From the NCBI GenBank assembly GCA_030490835.1, contig CM059977.1, positions 8,522,765 through 8,586,764 of the forward strand: 64,000 bases of DNA. Reading direction: 5' to 3'. The notes under the pieces were generated by a model. The model was not told where the DNA came from and searched no databases. It worked only from the letters and a program-made list of their open reading frames with translations. Origin of the DNA: Annona cherimola. Its lineage: Eukaryota; Streptophyta; Magnoliopsida; Magnoliales; Annonaceae. The number at the start of each line of letters is the position of its first letter. Position 1 is the stretch's first letter. The position numbers and the translations under genes were made by a program. Shown here in pieces: positions 45,831 through 58,597 of this stretch.

Positions 45831-47468
45831 ATTTTTTTTTTTTTTTTTTTGAGGTATTTTTGAGTATAATTTTTATGTGATATAAAAATGGCAATTTCTC
45901 TGAATATAATTTCATTGGAGAATCAAGGACGAAGGGTTTAAGAAGCTGGCTCTTTCTTTCATCTCCTCTTAAAATTTTTTTTCCCCCTCCTTTCAGGCAA
46001 TATTTAGTTAATAAACACAAAACCTGTTAACTAATCTAACCTTTTACCCATTTGCTTTCTTTCTTAGCTTTGATTTTATATCGAGTCAACAACAAGAAAA
46101 TACCAATATTTCTGCTGCTTCTTGTATTTGTCCTCCTTAGTTTTAGAGTTGTCAAGTAATTGTTCTCTTCTTTTTCTTACTAATGTTGTTTGTAGGGTTT
46201 TGTCTAAGAAAGGGGAAAGAAAATAAGCTGGAGCCATTGCAAGTTTGCAACTTGTCTATTAATATTTCATTTTCTTCGACCCTTATTAAAAGCCCTTGTC
46301 TTGTTTTATTCCTTGTGTTCCCATGCATAATCTTAAAACTCTCCCTGCCCTGAGCCACGCATGCATCTTAATTAGCAGCCAAGGCAGCTTACTATCTCGC
46401 CATGTCGCCCGAGCGGCATTGCGCTTCTCTTCCCGCAGAATCTCTCTCTTCCTCCTACCAAAAAAATTCATAGGAAGTCAGGAAATTGAAATTTTAAGTT
46501 TGGAATTTTTGTATTTTTGGGTTTTCCCTCTCGTAGATCTTTCCTCTTGTTTGTTTGGAGACAGCATATAATACTCCACCACATAACCAGCTTGGTGTGA
46601 AAACGACCAGCAGCCGACCTTCCCTTCTTTTTACCATTCTCTCTGTGTCTTCTACATGCTACCTTCTCCTTATTTTAATATTTCCCATCCAATAAGACTC
46701 CAAACCAAAACCATTCCCACACGAATCTTCCTCCATCTTCGAATCAAGATTTCGTTTCCTCCCGCAGCGAATGCTGCTTATTTATTTATTTTTTATTTTT
46801 TGTGATGATATATTAATATCATACCACCCATTTGAAAATTCGGTTGTTTATTTATATAGAATTCATTTCGAGAATTTAATTTGCAAGTGGGGTAATGTTC
46901 GATCATCATTGGAGCTGGCAAGGGGGAATTTGTAAAAGAAGCGTGATTAGGAAACAGAAAAAGAAAATGTCACACTCATTTTGCCGTTTGGCTGGCTGCA
47001 ATTGCGATTTCATCATTTTGCAAGAGATGACATGATTGGACAAAGAAAGTGGCAATCTTTAGATTAGATATCTCACCCCTCCAACCCCCCCACATTTTAG
47101 TGATCTTGACAGTTGATATGGTGGGGCCCACTGCGGATTGAATTTGTAAAAGAGGCCTACTTAAGTGGGGGCGATTCCAGGTGTTTAGTCTGGGGGCCTT
47201 CATATGAACGGCTGACAAGAAAAAGGTTAAAATTCTCTCTATTTTTTTGAAAAAAAAAAAAAATGAAGTGAGGAACACAGAATTAGATGTATGTTCACTT
47301 TATTTCCCAACATGAGTTTGCAAATTCTACTTTCAAATTGTTATTTAAATTAAATTATTTTATTAGATTAATTTTGTCTCATTTTCAAATAGTCTCGTAC
47401 ACATATAATGGAACTTGGTAGTGGGTATGACGCTAGCAAGAATAACTATGTGAAAGATTTTGATCTTG
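45831..47468. other. ALOG gene 3' flank and spacer
   Basis: The 3' untranslated region should occupy the first few hundred bases. A poly-T tract at about 45832-45851 follows the stop at once. Pyrimidine-rich stretches near 46600-46760 and a GC-richer patch near 47080-47220 might be regulatory. Frames on both strands are short and unfamiliar. No gene was called. Confidence 0.4.
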
Positions 47469-47769
47469 GAGTGTTCTTTTTTCTCTAAAATTTTTTGACC
47501 TAAAACTTTTCATTCATCGTCTTCAAAAAAAACTTTTCATTTATTATAACTATCACATTTTTCAATTATTTCTTTACATATTTTTATACAACTACTTTAC
47601 TTTTCAATCATTTCTACATAATTATCCATACAACTATCCTATCTATTTTAACTTTATTTTCTTTACTCTTCATTATTACTCCTATTATATCATACAATTT
47701 TTTCTAATTTAAAATATTTTTACATAAAATCTTTTCGTTAAATTTTTTATCACTTCTCAAATACACTCT
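47469..47769 (+). mobile_element. Diverged Tourist-like MITE
   Basis: Starts near GGAGTGTTC and ends near CTCAAATACACTC, with the family's internal order intact (AAAACTTTTCAT, ACATTTTTCAATTATTTCTT, TTTTCAATCATTTCTACATA, ATTACTCCTATTATATCATA). A local duplication of AAAACTTTTCATT near the left end is unusual. Confidence 0.7.
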
Positions 47770-50039
47770 TAAAGTCGATTTATAACATACTGCGCCATGT
47801 AGTCTCGATTGCGATGGATAATTTTATATATGTCGAATGGCTTCTGGTGAAGTTTGTAAACTTATTGAATTTGTAGGTATTTTTATTTTTGAAAATCAAA
47901 GTGTATATGTACCATGACATTTTTTTTATAATTAGAACAAATTTTTTTTAAAAGATCCCAACCATTTATCGTATTTTACTTTAATAGATGTGTTGTGCCA
48001 TATGAAAAGCCATTTTAATTAGGTTTGCACATATATATAATATAATAAGTGTAGATATATAAGGTTCTCAATAATTATATATATATTTTGATGATCTTGT
48101 AATTGTAATTTTTAATATTATAGATTATCAAAGTTTTCAATCAAGTGGATTTTTTTTTATCTAAACTAAACAAATAAGTATCAACACAACGCATGGCCTT
48201 ATTCTTAAAAAATAAAATAAAATTTAATGAGTGTAGCATGGAGTGGGCAATAGATATAAGAATTTTAGTATAAGCACAATGTATGGCCTGTTTTTATCTC
48301 TAAAAATATCAATTTTAAAGATAATTTTAAATTCTTAACGCAAATTTTTATATTTTCAATAAAACTTTTTTATTTCCAATATACGTCGTTATATTTTCAT
48401 GATATATACAAATTCTATTTAAAAATCTTATATCCTTTCGACGTCCCCATTTAAGAGATCTCTCAGATGTAACTTCATTGAAAATCGAATGTGAGCCGGA
48501 CCACTACTTTTTTTTTTTTTAGGACTGATAATTCTTTTTTAAAGTTTTATATCCATTTTTAGGCTAGAAACTGCAACGGTTGATTAATGTTCATGTGGAC
48601 AGCTTCTTTTCCAAGTTACCTAGTTTTAGGTTAGAACCGTCATCACTCATCACGAATTGTATTCTGGGATATTTTCTGTCCTCGGATTTTCTGAAGCCAG
48701 GTTGCTATGGATTGCGGAGCTCTCATCTGGTACAAACTTCAAATTACTTCGGGTAAATTACTTGGAGAGAAGGATCTTGTACTCTCATTTTTGGAAGCCT
48801 TTCACTTTTCTTATCTTATAGCTTTTGCACTGTTTTTAACCTCTATTTAATTACTCTTCTTTTACTTCTTTTTATTTCCATTTCTATCACGCGATTCCCT
48901 TCTTTAATTACGTGAAAGAAGTCTTCAATTTAACACATTTATAAATTCTAAGCTTCTGGCCCTTGCTAGAGGAGTATTTGTTTACCATGTATTAGGGGGA
49001 GTTTGTGTATCTTATTTGCACTAGGAGCATGATCTCCTACTATTTGGACTAAAACCCCTTTAACTAACATAGAAAAATATATTTTCAGATGAGTTACAAA
49101 AATAAAAAGTTATAGGTGTCTAACCAAAACCAATGTGTTCTTTCAAGACAGCTCTGTAGTGTTGTTCACAGATTATAAAGTATTCACATGCTCAACATTA
49201 TCTCCATGTTCAAACTAATGTAATATTTGGTATCTTTGGAACATTGTGCGTACATATGGAGTCGCATATGAAAATAATTAGTGAATCAATAATAAGTTAT
49301 TAATATCACCCTTAAATTAGTGGCTTTTAAATAACTCATAATAAGAAAAATAAGTTTATAACATACAATCACTATAACAAATTTAATCATAAGTTATAAA
49401 ATTAAAAAATATTTGATTTCATAATGGTCGTTGTTTGGCTTTCACATGTGCCTAATAGCAAAAAATATATTTTTGTTGCTGTTAAGCATATATATAAGCT
49501 AAACAACAACTATAGTGCCATCAAATTTTGTTTCTAAAACTGCTTATAAGACCAAATTAACTCGTAATTTTTATTTACTACTAATGCTTGTGTGCTCCAA
49601 ATGTGCAGTTACTATGTACAACAACTACTTATGGATTAAAATGGGGCCAAAATGAGTAACATTATTGAAATACTTCGTGGACTCCGTATAAACACCCGTC
49701 ATATACAATATTATCTGTAGGATTACGTTCTTTTATATATTTTTGACAAAAAAATTATTTTCAGAATATCATTATTTACTTAACTATTTCTATCGCTTCC
49801 TTTTGCTAATTTCCTAAATTAGTTATCTCATTGATTTTTATAGCTCGTCATCGATTTAGTGAATCTATGTGAATAAAATATTTTATGATGGGTTCTGAAC
49901 CGCTGCATTTATAGATACTCCTAGAAAACGTGCAACATGTTTCGTTTATACATCCCATGAGTACAGAATTTCATTGCATAACATTATCATGTGCATTTTG
50001 TATCTCTTACACGAGTACTGATTTTTTCATACTGGTCTA
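47770..50039. other. AT-rich spacer without recognised genes
   Basis: No frame of interest and no resolved mobile element. Composition is strongly AT with poly-T runs. A slightly GC-richer section at about 48560-48760 shows nothing recognisable. Confidence 0.4.
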
Positions 50040-50255
50040 TAATTTTGTGATTTCAGATCGGTGTAAAAATATATTTTTAATATTTTTAAATTTTTTTATA
50101 AATATGTTAATCTATAAACTAAGTTTTATCATTTTTAAATATGCACATATATTTATTTTTAATTTTTAAATATGTGGGTATTTAAGTCATTTTAAATTAT
50201 ATAAAAAATTTAAAAATAAAAAAATATTTTTAGACAGGTCTAAAATGATCAGTCG
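50040..50255. mobile_element. Short AT-rich foldback MITE (relative of the 40.4-kb element)
   Basis: The interior CTATAAACTAAGTTTTATCA and ATATGCACATATATTTATTT match the 40.4-kb element, and the minus-strand right end CTGATCATTTTAGACC resembles that element's ends. The right half is shorter than the left, so the hairpin is incomplete. Target duplication not seen. Confidence 0.6.
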
Positions 50256-50669
50256 ACCTCTTATATATATTCATTCAGATATAACTTTTTCATCAAACAT
50301 TCATGTATAAACATAAAATTAATAATTACTTTATTTGTGCTTCTTTCTCGAGGAATAATAAAACTGTAACCGGCCTTTTCTTATCACTTGAAATACTAGT
50401 TATCCTATCGATAATATCACATTTGATAATCCCACAATAAGAAGTATTCTATCCATCTTTTCTTCAAAAAATAAAAAATCATTGTTAAAGTAGTTATACA
50501 CATTAATTTTCGCCAAAATACTATCTTGAAATTTCGAATCATATAAATTATAATCCAACTTGTGAACTCATAAGCATGTACTTGAAATATTAGAGAATAT
50601 TCTCGACCAATTGGATTCCGTACAAGAAAATAGATTTTTTGCAACCAGTATTGGCAAGAAAAATGCAAA

Positions 50670-50954
50670 TCTAAAGAAAAATTTTCATATTTAAGACGAT
50701 GAATTTATAGGCAAAGAAAAATTTTCTTGCTTTCATAGGGAAGGAAAATTTTTCTTTAAGATTTTATTAATTAAAATCAACACTTCGTTGTTGTCTAGAT
50801 ACAAAAATCATGAATTATTGGTAACTAAACTTTTTCTTAACGGTTGCTATATTGAATGTGCCACAAATCATTAGCAATCAAGTTTTTCTTTAACAAACAA
50901 ATTTTGATTTTTGCAAGAGAATTTTAGTTTCCAAAAATCTAAAATTTTGTAGTG
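50670..50954 (-). mobile_element. CACTA-type transposon end
   Basis: On the minus strand the sequence begins CACTACAAAATTTT at 50954, followed by GATTTTTGGAAACTAAAATT, a block shared with the end at 58597. Repeated AAGAAAAATTTTC-type subterminal motifs lie at 50680-50760. The second terminal repeat is not identified, so the left boundary is provisional. Confidence 0.5.
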
Positions 50955-51317
50955 ATTTAACTAGATATATATGGATGAATAGTTTAATCAAATACACCCT
51001 TAGTGAGAACTAGATCTTTTTTTATTAAATGAATAGGATGTATCATGTGAATCACTCGGAATATGAAGTGCAACTACGAAACCAAGAGAACTCATTTTTA
51101 GAAATCTTTGTAAGCAAACAAAAAGTCTTTATTGGAAAAATATATATATATATAACTAAATATTATGTTGCATCTAATGATCAATAGTAAGGAAAATATA
51201 GCCTTAATTGGTTACTAAAAACTATTAACCAAAAAATTCCCCTACATGTGAAATGCTTTTACAATCAAATTAAAATTTAGTTTTATAAACATATGACTTA
51301 TAAAGTATCAAATAGTG

Positions 51318-51400
51318 ATGAATCGAGGCATAGCTTAGTGATTCACATCCTGGAATGCATGTGTAATCTAGGGTTTGAACCTTGATGGTTATTTATAACT
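51318..51400 (+). mobile_element. tRNA-derived SINE head (plus orientation)
   Basis: GAGGCATAGCTTAGTGATTC (box A) and CTAGGGTTTGAACCTTG (box B) sit at tRNA-like spacing, followed by a short AT tail. Closely related to the reverse-strand SINE at 51552-51649. Target duplication not certain. Confidence 0.6.
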
Positions 51401-51551
51401 AATTTTTTTAGCAATCAAATTTTAATCTTTTACATCAAATTTTTAGTCACTTAAAATACAAGTTTTTGTAGTCTACGTGAATAGATAATCCTAAAAAAAT
51501 ATAAGAAGATAAATACAAGGATTAGATCAAATTAGAATAATTTTTGATATT

Positions 51552-51649
51552 TTTATTACATTACACAGAGACTATGCTCCTTTCAGGGTTTGAATTCTAA
51601 ATTATACACGCACCAATGATGTGAATCACTGGCCTATGCCTTGGTTCAC
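51552..51649 (-). mobile_element. Very short (98-bp) tRNA-derived SINE with 12-bp target duplication
   Basis: ATTTTTGATATT flanks the element exactly (51540-51551, 51650-51661). On the minus strand it reads GTGAACCAAGGCATAGGCCA with AGTGATTCACATC (box A region), then AGAATTCAAACCC (box B) and about 40 bp of body before the AT-rich junction. Almost the whole unit is the tRNA-related head. Confidence 0.8.
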
Positions 51650-52627
51650 ATTTTTGATATTGTAATAAAATAAATAATTTTAAATAATACATTGAAATGG
51701 GTTAAAATGGATACATCTCAATAAAACCAGCTTCATAAAACTAGATCCCATTTACATTGATATAGGATTTAGATTAAATATGATGTTCCAATCAACATAT
51801 AAGTAGAAAAAACTTACCGAAACATTATCAATGTTTTAGTTAATTTTTCGTTTCATTAGAAAGCTTATGTCAATTTTCACATATTTTAAAGTTCATATAC
51901 ATATATATATATGAAGCTCGCTTCTATGTAACCAAGCTACATGGATTGAAGTGGTTCCATGTAACCTCCTCAAATTTTAAAATTTTGATACTTAATAGAA
52001 AATATAATCTATTTATTATATTTAACATCATTTGTTTAGTTATAAGACCAAGATTCATTCAAATCCAATATATACACAAGCCACATTTGCTCAAAAATAG
52101 ATAAATTCATGTGTAAATTAGGAAAAATATTTAGATCCATTTAGATATGTATTGAAATATAGTAATACTTCATAGAATTATTTATCTATGTAGTAATGAT
52201 ATTTTAGATAATTTAAATATTGAAAATACTATTTCAAATTGATAAAACTTATCGCGACTTTAATTTGAATAAAACTTATTTTCATAATTAAATAAATGAT
52301 CTAGATATGATTACTATAACAGAAATTATTTTATGCTACAAATTGAGTAATTTGCAAATATACTTCACATAGTTTGATCATAATTACAAATATACCTGCA
52401 TAGTTCTAGAAATTACAAATGCACACATTAGTTTTAGAAATTTGCATATTGTATCTAAATGCAGGAAATAAGTTGTGGCCGTGTAAAAGTATTATATACA
52501 GCTAATGTTACGTTAGGTTTTTAGTTGCATGAGAGGCTGCTTGCCGCCTCTAATCATATGTCATAATATATATGTAGTTGCTGCCAAGTATTCGTAGATG
52601 CAACTATTTCTTCATTAAGAATATGTA

Positions 52628-52891
52628 GGGTTGCACTCAAAACTTTTTGATCTGCAACTTTTTCACTTTTCATAATTATTCTATTGTTAATTATTTTTTG
52701 CATCTTTCTATACAATTATTCTATTTTTCAATTATTTCTACGCAGCTGCCTATATAACTAACATATCTATTTTAAATTTATTTTTTTACTTTTCATTATT
52801 AACCCTCTCACATAACATCATTTTTTTTGTTTTAGAAAATTTTATACAAAAAATTTTCATCGAAAAGTTTTATTATTTCCCAAATGCACAC
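52628..52891 (+). mobile_element. Diverged Tourist-like MITE
   Basis: Opens GGGTTGCACTCAAAACTTTT and closes CCCAAATGCACAC, with the family's internal landmarks (ATAATTATTCTATTG, TTTTTCAATTATTTCTACGC, CTCACATAACATCATTTTTT, TTTTCATCGAAAAGTTTTAT). Its ends and target site are eroded. Confidence 0.65.
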
Positions 52892-55800
52892 TAAATGCAT
52901 AATTTTTCTTATAGTGAACGGATGAAGGGAATTTTATATTATCATCAAGTTAGGTTAAAATAAATGGCGTTTCACAAAGGTATTGTTAATTCTTATCAAT
53001 TGGGATAAGATTAGATTTAGATTACTTTTTTTTTACTTTTAATATTACTTTTCCATTACTCATATAGTTTCTTATTTTCTAATACATAACAATTTTATTT
53101 TTCTCATGTCTAATATAATATCTTATTTATAAATACACAATAATAATCTTTTCTAATTCAATTTCCTCGTCCAAATTCAATTATCCAAAATATTTGAAAA
53201 ACTATATATGTAATCTGAATACTTTTTTGATAAAAGCAAAGCTATTGAACAATATTAACCTCCCCTTCATATCTTAAGCCACATTCATAGATACAAATCA
53301 TAAATGAGAGCGCGAACACGTTTTATGTTGGTTTTATTTAGGATGTAGGAAGTCCTTTTCAAATATAAACCGATAACACGTCGAATATCTAACAACATGA
53401 GACTTTGTAACCACTTGAATACTGACTTTACTGTTCAAAAATTTCTCTCCTGTTATTTATACATTCGACAAAAAAAATTGTAACAGTGGTTTTATTTTAT
53501 TTTTGATGCATAAAAGAAAATAATTTTAATTCTTTAATCAAACAACCCATGACTTTGACAACCAAAAAGCCCATTAATTGGTGTAATCAAAAGCAGGGAG
53601 AAGAGAGGTTATGACACTTGCCACTGCACCTATTCCAAATAATTGCAGGTAATGCAACACCGAAAATTAGAGCTTCCCATTCTGCGCTGTTTGGAAGTTT
53701 GCAACTCAAAGAGTCCGACTACTTTGGTGAATTGAAATTTCTTGACATATAGCTAGCTAGTACCATCGAATCCGTCCTTACACCCGCATATATCGATCAA
53801 AATACAGCAAATATTAGCTAGCTGTCGATGTGACATGCATCAAAAGGTATTACATACGTCAGTCATTCCACATGATTCATGAAATTAATTAAGGCTTCCT
53901 TTGAAGATGTCATATCATTAGTCCTCTTGCCGATTAGTCATTATTTCAGTCGTGCGGGTAATTTACCTTTATATAGCAAATTTTTTAGTTGTATATAATG
54001 TATATTTGATTATATTACATATATTTTAACTGCAATTAATTATTTAACTATGAATAATTGATTACATTTGAGCGATCCAATTGGTTAAATATATCAAATG
54101 CTGCTAAAAGTAATATTAATACAGTTATAAAAATTATGCTGCAAATAATAATAAATTTTAACTGCAATTAATATATATTTAGTTGCACTTGGTAAACTAA
54201 AATTTGGTTGCAAAAAGGTAGTTGCCTACAATAAATTTTGTTGTCGTGTATTAATGCCTTGCAATTGATTTTTCCATATACGGAAAGAAAAGAGAGCAAA
54301 AAAAAAATTAAAGCAAATGACGTAGACTAGTAGAGATCATTAATAAAATATATAATAACCAAAACCATTTATAATATTATAGAAGATTCATGTCAAATAA
54401 AAGTAGAAAATCTTTAAGATAAGTTTATTTGAAGGGACAAAAGAGTAAAAAGGTCATGAAAGTTCCATTCTTTGGCTCAAAATTGATATGGTATTTAATT
54501 ATCTTGCTATATCTATTTTTTAGATTGATACGATTTCATCTTCTATTTCAACTTTTTAGAATTTTTATTTTATAAAACTACACTTTCTTATATATGGTCA
54601 TATTTTTGCAGTGAGAATGAAATTTAAGTATAAGTTGTTGTGTTATGTTATTGTTGAAAATATTATTTAAAAAATATGATTGCATGGTTATATTTGAAAA
54701 GTAATTACAGAATACGTGATTACATTTGCTATATATATAAAATTAGAAAATGCATACGGTTCCCAAGGGCACTATAGAGAAAGATGATAACTTAGCTAAT
54801 ACCCAATTTAGTTTAGGCAATTATAAAGAAACAAGACCCATCATTCTATTCATAATTTGCTGGCAGTGAAACATTTACCGAATTAATATGCGGCAAACAC
54901 AGCGGAATACATACGGAGGCAATAATATTATGCCAGCAAAATAATACTTTTTCTTGGCTTGGCATCTTATCCATATCTGGCAGTATTTTAAAAAATGGGA
55001 CCTCCATTTTAGTCACAGTACTGACGGTGCTCATAAACAAACAGGCCTTTAAGCGTGAAAATCAAATGTTACAACAAGCACTATTACACATGGGGGTCAA
55101 TTTCATTTGAATTTTTTGCTAATTTTCGGTGTTTAATTATATCCACGAAGAAAAATCATCAAATAAGGACTAAGAATTCCGGAAAAATATTCTTACCTAG
55201 TACATATTTCTCTTTCTCGCGCATGCACCCCACACCATCTCCGGTTTTTCAATTGCTTTTGTTTCTCAATTATAACCAAGTAAAAAATATATTAAAATAA
55301 TATTATTTTCCTTTCGAATTATCGTCTTTCTTTTGTGATCACAATTATATTAATTTTTATGTAACACCAAAAAATCTAGTTTATCGAGATTTACCTTCTT
55401 AAGCACCTTGAACGCGTTACAAAATTTGGTCATTTTTGCAAGATCAACAGTTATAAAATAAAATTAGAAATTGCAAAAGATAATGGAGTAAATCAAGCAG
55501 ATCTTAATTTAATAAATAATTTGTAGCATAATAAAAATAAAAAAAATATAGGACTATTTTCTCCGCTTGAATTGCATACGGATGCAAAAAAAATTTTAAT
55601 CCAAAGTTTCATTTTTTAATATTAAACAATGATTTCGTCTTCTATAAATTAATATGTTCCTAGTCCACCAATCAAGCATAGATCGTGCGTGTATTTAATC
55701 ATATTAATTGAAGTATTTAATATTTGGGTAGCATTGAAGCCTTTTCATTTGTAACTGATCCCATTTGTTAGGTTATTGCTACAGGAGCGATACAACACAA

Positions 55801-56468
55801 TATTCTACTTCTATTTTCAGTCCCCACAATTGAAATATGGATGTAGGTACGTGTAAGGAATTAAAAATCTCTTATTGGTGACGAGTAGTGGAGCATGTCT
55901 GAAGTCATGCATAAATAAACAAATTAATTATTTGAGAAAATCATCAGCACTTTAGGTTGCAAGACCGACGCATCCATATTAGCTGTTGCGTCTACTTCAT
56001 TCATTTGATTAATTCATCCGATTTCAAGCATAAGCTCAATAGAAGAGAATTGATGGCGCAATTACATAAATATTCATTTCTGCACTATCGAAATGATGCC
56101 ATGTGCCACGCCATCCAAATGTTTCTACCCAAAGATCAATTGTCACTCGCATCCTTGCATCCAATTTCATTGATTCCCAATTCATCTTAAACAAGGAAAA
56201 TCAACACTTGACACCACGTTAATTTTCTCCATTTTTTTTTTTCATTTTTATTTTCGGGTATCCAGATAGACCCTTACTGATCTGCTAAGCCATTTTATTT
56301 TTTTAAAATTTAAAACCCCATAAGCTTCCTCACCGTACTTTACAGATAAAATAAATGAAAACATAAAAAAATCTGCATTTTTGGTGAATTTTAAAAATCT
56401 TGAATCCTCCTCATGCAATTACTTACTGGTGATTTGTTTGCTCAATCTAGCATTCCGGGACAGGCTTC

Positions 56469-56471
<3 letters not shown>
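52892..56471. other. AT-rich spacer without recognised genes
   Basis: About 3.6 kb with no supported gene. Frames at 55055-55300 and 55957-56190 (plus) are short and unfamiliar. The spacer is AT-rich throughout, with only modest mixed-composition patches near 53600-53800 and 54840-55050. Confidence 0.4.

Positions 56472-56509
<38 letters not shown>
56472..56509. repeat. TA dinucleotide microsatellite
   Basis: About 19 uninterrupted TA units. Such tracts are common in plant spacers and are prone to length change. It lies just left of the GC-richer G-box island. Confidence 0.95.
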
Positions 56510-56512
<3 letters not shown>

Positions 56513-56639
56513 GTGGTTTTTCCAATAATTATCATTAATTTAAAAATCGTCCCTGGGAATTCAATCGGGAAAATATCGTCCCTAAACACGAGAAATTCAG
56601 CGGCTTTTTTTTTTCCTCCTTTTTTCCAATTCCAGTTTT

Positions 56640-57780
56640 CGGGCGCACTTCTTCCGTACCCTTATTAGCTTATCAACGTGATTCTAATCATCTACGTGCC
56701 TTGCGCGGCAGAGGCGTCCAGCCCGTCGGCATGCAGCTGTCCTCATGAGTTGCACCATCTACAGTTCTCTCCACTACTCGTCTCTCGAACGAGGATTTAA
56801 TCGAGTGATCTAAACCGTTGCTTTTGTGGTATTCACCATGTAATACATGAACAGTCCACAAAATAATTAAAGTTCTTGGAAATTTTAATTCATAGCAAAA
56901 TATTAATGATCTTATTTCAAAGAAAGTTGATTGCATGATAAATCAACTATTCAAATGTGCTAGCTTTTCTAAAAACTTGGGCTACTACGTTCCAACACCT
57001 GGATCCCGTCCATTAAAAAATAAATACTTAAGCGAATCGGGAAATCAGGACACGGTTCAAGTTTCGATGGGACGGTACGATGTTAGAGCCTCGTGCGCAG
57101 AGCCAGCGCGACGGAGGGAATATAAAACGAGAAACGCGTCTTCGAGCTCCCACGGGAGCACCGGAGAAGTTTTCTGGCCGCACGTGCCGACGTCGAGCGA
57201 GTGTCAGATCGCGACCGTTCGTGGGACCCACTTGAGCTCGGAAGCAAAGACGTGTCTAGCTAGCCTACATGTCGATATGTCATTAGACTGACGTGCACTT
57301 CACGCCACGACAGCGGCACGTGGGAGATGAAAACGATGCTGCCGGACTGCTTCGCACGTGCCAGGAAAAGGATTGCCGGATCTACTGGTTCAGATTCGGC
57401 GAGCTTTTGACGGGGGATGGGACAAATCGAATTCCAACCGTCCATCAGCTTTTTCCTCACTTATGAAGGACATCTGATCAGCTTCTCAAATGATCATCCA
57501 ACATATGGATCTGATGTTTCGCACACGTATTTATTTTTACGTGGGAGATACATGTACCGAGCATTCGTCGCGGGCGACCCAGTAGCTTTCGTGCACCTCC
57601 CCAATTTTGTCTTCACGTGGAGCGCCAACGCTAACGTATCGAGGGGGATAGCCATGCTGCTGGGATTCCAGTCGAGTGGTTCGTCACGGTTCATCAGTAT
57701 GCAGCATTTCAGAGAATATTTCAGTCCAGAGATCCGATATGAATCACTAGGCAGTGATCCGTTCCGTTGATCTATCATCA
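56640..57780. promoter_or_regulatory. GC-richer island with clustered G-boxes; no recognised gene
   Basis: This island stands out from about 10 kb of AT-rich DNA. CACGTG occurs four times within 440 bp (57181, 57317, 57355, 57614), with further ACGTG cores near 56676, 56694, 57291 and 57540. Such clusters bind bZIP and bHLH factors and act as ABA- or light-responsive elements in plant promoters. Open frames of 117-118 codons (56935-57291, 57417-57770) have no relatives I know. It may be a promoter, an enhancer, or part of an unrecognised gene. Confidence 0.4.
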
Positions 57781-58439
57781 TGTCATTTTTGTAAGGATTT
57801 ACCTATTTCAATAATAGGTAATTATGATAATGGAATTTCTATATTAGATTTATATATTCAGAGATCTATAGTGTTTTATTGGAGAGGTTTCTTTACTGGG
57901 CATAAACATTCCCTTTAAAATGAAGCCTGATACTACAATAAAAAAATAATAATAATAAGCCTGATACACGGTCCGAAAAAATGAATATGGTGACTGTGTC
58001 CCTATGGCAAGAAGGAAAGCAGGCTACAAAAAGTCGTATTGGGAAGGAATTTGAGTGGGCGCTTGAAGCAGCGTGTGTTCTTGTCCACGCTGCCATCATC
58101 GATATATATACTATTGATTATTTAAAGTGCAGTTGAAGGGAATATATACTAAAGTATTGCATCATTTTGGCTGGACGTAAGACGCCACACAGGCATTTAT
58201 AAATGGCCCATTTATTTGGCCCATTTATTTTGGGTTATAGCAAAACGACGTCATGCCCACATGGCCATGTGCGGTTCCCTGCAAGTCTGCGACAACCTTC
58301 TCCAATCTTCATCCTCGGTGAGGAACACATGAATGGTGGTATTTTCAAAACTTTTTGCATACTGACACAACAATAAAATACATATTTGGTAAACCTTATG
58401 GTGATGTTTTATAAAGGAAAAGAAAATCTTGCTTATTAT
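57781..58439. other. Spacer with promoter-like motifs, no gene
   Basis: GCCCATTTAT occurs twice in a row near 58205-58230, and TTATAAATGG near 58197 looks TATA-like, followed by GACGTCATG near 58249. No downstream reading frame that I recognise would use them. Confidence 0.3.
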
Positions 58440-58597
58440 GATGTTTTGGTTTTAGTCGCCAAAATATAAAAATTATAAATTGTTTACGACCAATTTTTTT
58501 CTTAGTGATTGCTATTTGAGATATATTATAAATTATTGTTAACTAATTTTTTTAACAACTAAATTTTAGTTTCCAAAAATCAAATTTTTTTGTAGTG
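58440..58597 (-). mobile_element. CACTA-type transposon end
   Basis: The minus strand starts CACTACAAAAAAATTTGATT at 58597 and continues TTTGGAAACTAAAATTTAGT, matching the end at 50954. Only one terminus is visible. The left boundary is approximate. Confidence 0.5.

Noticed and set aside
58253..58322. Possible first exon (ATG, short frame, GTGAGG donor-like end) after a TATA-like box
   Set aside because: Too short, no family resemblance, and no following exon could be found in the AT-rich DNA downstream.
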